Source: Beijerinckiaceae bacterium (GTDB lineage Bacteria; Pseudomonadota; Alphaproteobacteria; Rhizobiales; Beijerinckiaceae). Taken from it: DNA of 8,641 bases. The notes beneath the pieces were generated by a model. It was not told where the DNA came from. It saw only the letters and a program-made list of their open reading frames with translations, and ran no database searches. The position numbers were made by a program, and so were the translations under genes. Location of the stretch: NCBI GenBank assembly GCA_947456315.1, contig CANGRU010000049.1:1-8641 (forward strand). Direction: 5' to 3'. Of this stretch, positions 7,229 through 8,641 are shown piece after piece (positions within the stretch are counted from its first letter, which is position 1; every line of letters starts with the position of its first letter).

Positions 7229-7630
7229 TTATCCCACAATATCAATCAGCGCAGGAATCAGCGGCTCATCGGCTGGTGGCATCGGATATTGGCGCAGCTC
7301 ATTCGGGCGCACCCATTTGAGGGCTTGTCCTTCGCGCGATGTCACGAGGCCTTCCCAGCGCCGGCATATATAAAGCGGCATCATCAGGTGAAAATCGGGA
7401 TAGGCGTAGCTCGCAAAGGTGAGGGGCGCGAGGCAGGCTTCTTTCACATGAATGCCCAGCTCCTCATGCAATTCACGGATCAGCGCCTGTTCGGGCCGCT
7501 CATGCGGATCGATCTTGCCGCCGGGGAACTCCCACAGGCCCGCAAGCGCTTTGCCCTCCGGGCGCTGCGCGATCAGCACCCGATTGTCCGAATCAACCAG
7601 AGCGGCGGCGACGACGAGCAGCAGTTTCAA
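7229..7630 (-). CDS. mutT: MutT-type Nudix hydrolase (8-oxo-dGTP diphosphatase)
   Basis: MutT hydrolyses 8-oxo-dGTP to the monophosphate, keeping the oxidised base out of DNA. From TTG 7630 the product is 133 residues, the usual MutT size, starting KLLLVVAAALVDSDNRVLIAQRPEGK. The Nudix box is complete from G38 to I60 (G38, E44, R52, E53, E56, E57, G59), preceded by LAGLWEFPGGK, typical of MutT itself. The C-terminal part has the FHLMMPLYICRRWEG strand and a LKWVRPNELRQYPMPPADEPLI segment that closes the family. The frame is open to 7840 with an ATG (203 residues), but the extra 70 residues look unlike MutT. TTG 7630 has GAGG (7637-7640) 6 nt upstream, so it is preferred. It converges with the EVE gene and stands alone. 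A related Nudix enzyme with another nucleotide substrate is possible. Confidence 0.9.
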   Translation of the reverse strand: MKLLLVVAAALVDSDNRVLIAQRPEGKALAGLWEFPGGKIDPHERPEQALIRELHEELGIHVKEACLAPLTFASYAYPDFHLMMPLYICRRWEGLVTSREGQALKWVRPNELRQYPMPPADEPLIPALIDIVG

Positions 7631-8014
7631 AGGCAACCTCGCGGGCAGGAAAAGGGGTCTATCTTCCGCTAGACGCTCCGACCAAGCCACGCAAGCGGCA
7701 GGGTTTTTGTGTGCAGCGCAGCAAAAAACGGGGCCGAACGTCTCATTCGCGCCCATTTTGGGCAAATCAGCCTTCCTGTGGATAGCCGGGCCGGCGACAG
7801 GCAATTGCCGTCTTGTCATCCAAAAGCCTGACCTTCGCACCGCCAGATGCGGTTGCGTGGGCGGTGCCCTTGTGTTACCTGACCCCCGTCTTCGGGACGC
7901 CTTAAAGCGGTCCCGTTCCCTGACAAGCTTGTTGCATGTGGTTCCGCGGCCTTGGTCGCGATCAGGATCATTGAGGCAAGCTGTGCCTGACGCCAGCTCC
8001 AGAAGGCTTTTTGC
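7631..8014. other. Long intergenic region upstream of atpH and mutT
   Basis: This 384-bp stretch lies between divergent mutT and atpH and should hold promoters for both. I see no convincing gene: the open frame continuing upstream of mutT to 7840 has no recognisable protein features. A hairpin can form at 7704-7727 (TTTTTG with CAAAAA, and TGC with GCA around a 3-nt loop), but its T-run is on the wrong side for a terminator. A dyad at 7893-7915 and a 10-bp palindrome ACAAGCTTGT (7923-7932) are present. TTGTCA (7813-7818) resembles a -35 box but has no matching -10. I could not assign the atp promoter by eye. Confidence 0.6.
7893..7915. promoter_or_regulatory. Operator-like dyad upstream of the atp operon
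   Basis: CGGGAC (7893-7898) and GTCCCG (7910-7915) are perfect complements. Inside them CTT and AAG (7901-7903 and 7905-7907) also pair around a central A at 7904, so 9 of 11 symmetric positions match. Its size suits a dimeric regulator, or an RNA hairpin if the atp transcript starts upstream. It lies 99 bp before the atpH start. No known regulator was recognised. Confidence 0.4.
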
Positions 8015-8578
8015 GTGGCTAAAGAGGAAACTATCGTGACGGGAATGGCGGGGCGTTATGCCTCCGCACTTTTCGCTTTGGCGCAGGAACAGGGTGCAAC
8101 CGATCAGGTTGCAGCTGACCTTGCGCGTTTTTCAGCTTTGATGGCTGAAAGTGCCGATCTCACCAATCTCGTGCGCAGTCCTGTGTTCACGGCTGAGGAA
8201 CAGGTCAAGGCGCTCACCGCCTTGCTCGCCAAGGTCGGCATTGCCGGTCTGACGGCGAAATTCCTGAAACTCGTCGCCACCAAGCGCCGTCTTTTTGCAG
8301 TTCCCACAATGATTGCCGATTTCGGCAAGCTCCATGATGCCGCCCGCGGCGTCTCGCGTGCTGATGTCACTGTGGCAGAGCCGCTGTCTCCCGCCCATCT
8401 CGAGCAGCTGCGCAAAGCGCTGGCTGATGTGGCTGGTTCGTCTTCCGTCGATGTGAATGTGAAGGTTGATCCTTCGATCATCGGCGGCCTCATCGTCAAG
8501 CTCGGGTCTCGCATGGTCGATGGCTCGCTCAAGACCAAACTCAATTCGATCCGCACACGCATGAAAGAGGTCGGCTGA
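8015..8578 (+). CDS. atpH: F1Fo ATP synthase delta subunit
   Basis: AtpH is the delta (OSCP-like) subunit that ties the top of the F1 catalytic head to the peripheral stalk of the ATP synthase at the inner membrane. The 187-residue product has [18 protein letters not shown] near the N-terminus (the helical domain that binds the alpha-subunit tips), [36 protein letters not shown], and the C-terminal signature [29 protein letters not shown]. Length is normal. GTG 8015 was chosen because AGAAGG (8001-8006) lies 8 nt upstream and the resulting N-terminus [10 protein letters not shown] resembles relatives. A second in-frame GTG at 8036 has AGAGGA about 7 nt upstream and would shorten the protein by 7 residues. 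The stop overlaps the atpA start (TGATG), marking the start of an atpHAGDC-type operon. Confidence 0.96.
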   Translation: MAKEETIVTGMAGRYASALFALAQEQGATDQVAADLARFSALMAESADLTNLVRSPVFTAEEQVKALTALLAKVGIAGLTAKFLKLVATKRRLFAVPTMIADFGKLHDAARGVSRADVTVAEPLSPAHLEQLRKALADVAGSSSVDVNVKVDPSIIGGLIVKLGSRMVDGSLKTKLNSIRTRMKEVG

Positions 8579-8641
8579 TGGATATCCGCGCCGCTGAAAT
8601 TTCCGCGATTCTGAAGAACGAAATCGCGAACTTCGGTAACG
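8578..8641 (+). CDS. atpA: F1Fo ATP synthase alpha subunit, 5' end only
   Basis: Only the first 21 codons lie in the window. [21 protein letters not shown] is typical of the N-terminal segment of the alpha subunit, which meets the delta subunit at the top of F1. ATG 8578 overlaps the atpH stop by one base and AGAGG (8566-8570) lies 7 nt upstream. The nucleotide-binding domain is beyond the right edge, so the call rests on this start and on position directly after atpH. Confidence 0.93.
   Translation, partial: MDIRAAEISAILKNEIANFGN

Noticed and set aside
7704..7727. Hairpin with T-run and A-run as a possible intrinsic terminator
   Set aside because: On the plus strand the T-run precedes and the A-run follows the loop, and on the minus strand the same order holds with the T-run first, the reverse of a terminator. 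It is also only a weak, bulged stem.
1..8641. tRNA or rRNA genes, CRISPR arrays, insertion sequences, phage or toxin-antitoxin genes
   Set aside because: I saw no cloverleaf-type sequence, spaced direct repeats, transposase-like protein or small gene pair of that kind; almost all the DNA is covered by recognisable housekeeping genes.

Overview
The window reads as ordinary chromosomal DNA from an alphaproteobacterium, most likely of the Hyphomicrobiales (Rhizobiales). The basis is GC-rich sequence with GC-biased third codon positions, protein sequences of alphaproteobacterial flavour (PriA, HemC, GpsA, AtpH), the divergent hemC / tsaD-gpsA pair followed by an EVE-domain gene, and an atp operon that begins with atpH-atpA. 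The lineage is inferred from memory of these families, not from a search. Nothing looks like a phage, plasmid, CRISPR array or defence island.

Left half, minus strand, read right to left from 4517: hemC (hydroxymethylbilane synthase), hemD (uroporphyrinogen-III synthase, 4 bp later), a lone tripartite-tricarboxylate (Bug/TctC-type) periplasmic binding protein, and priA (replication restart helicase, which runs off the left edge with its last part missing). HemC and HemD carry out consecutive steps of tetrapyrrole synthesis. The binding protein has a strong ribosome binding site and an AT-rich promoter-like patch of its own. The priA start codon directly abuts a perfect 9-bp GC-rich inverted repeat.

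Centre, plus strand from 4611: tsaD (tRNA t6A synthesis), gpsA (glycerol-3-phosphate dehydrogenase) and an EVE-domain protein, tightly spaced and probably one transcript. The 93-bp gap between hemC and tsaD holds possible overlapping divergent promoters that share one palindromic -10 core.

Right part: the EVE gene converges on a minus-strand mutT-type Nudix gene, and the gap between them holds a long imperfect palindrome of the dispersed-repeat type. About 380 bp without a convincing gene follow, containing an operator-like dyad. The atp operon then begins with atpH and the first 21 codons of atpA, overlapping in TGATG.

I found no new biological system. The observations most worth checking are non-coding: the hairpin at the priA start, the shared hemC/tsaD promoter core, the convergent-gene palindrome and the dyad upstream of atpH. 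Two gene starts (mutT TTG, hemC) are also likely to be mis-set by automatic callers.
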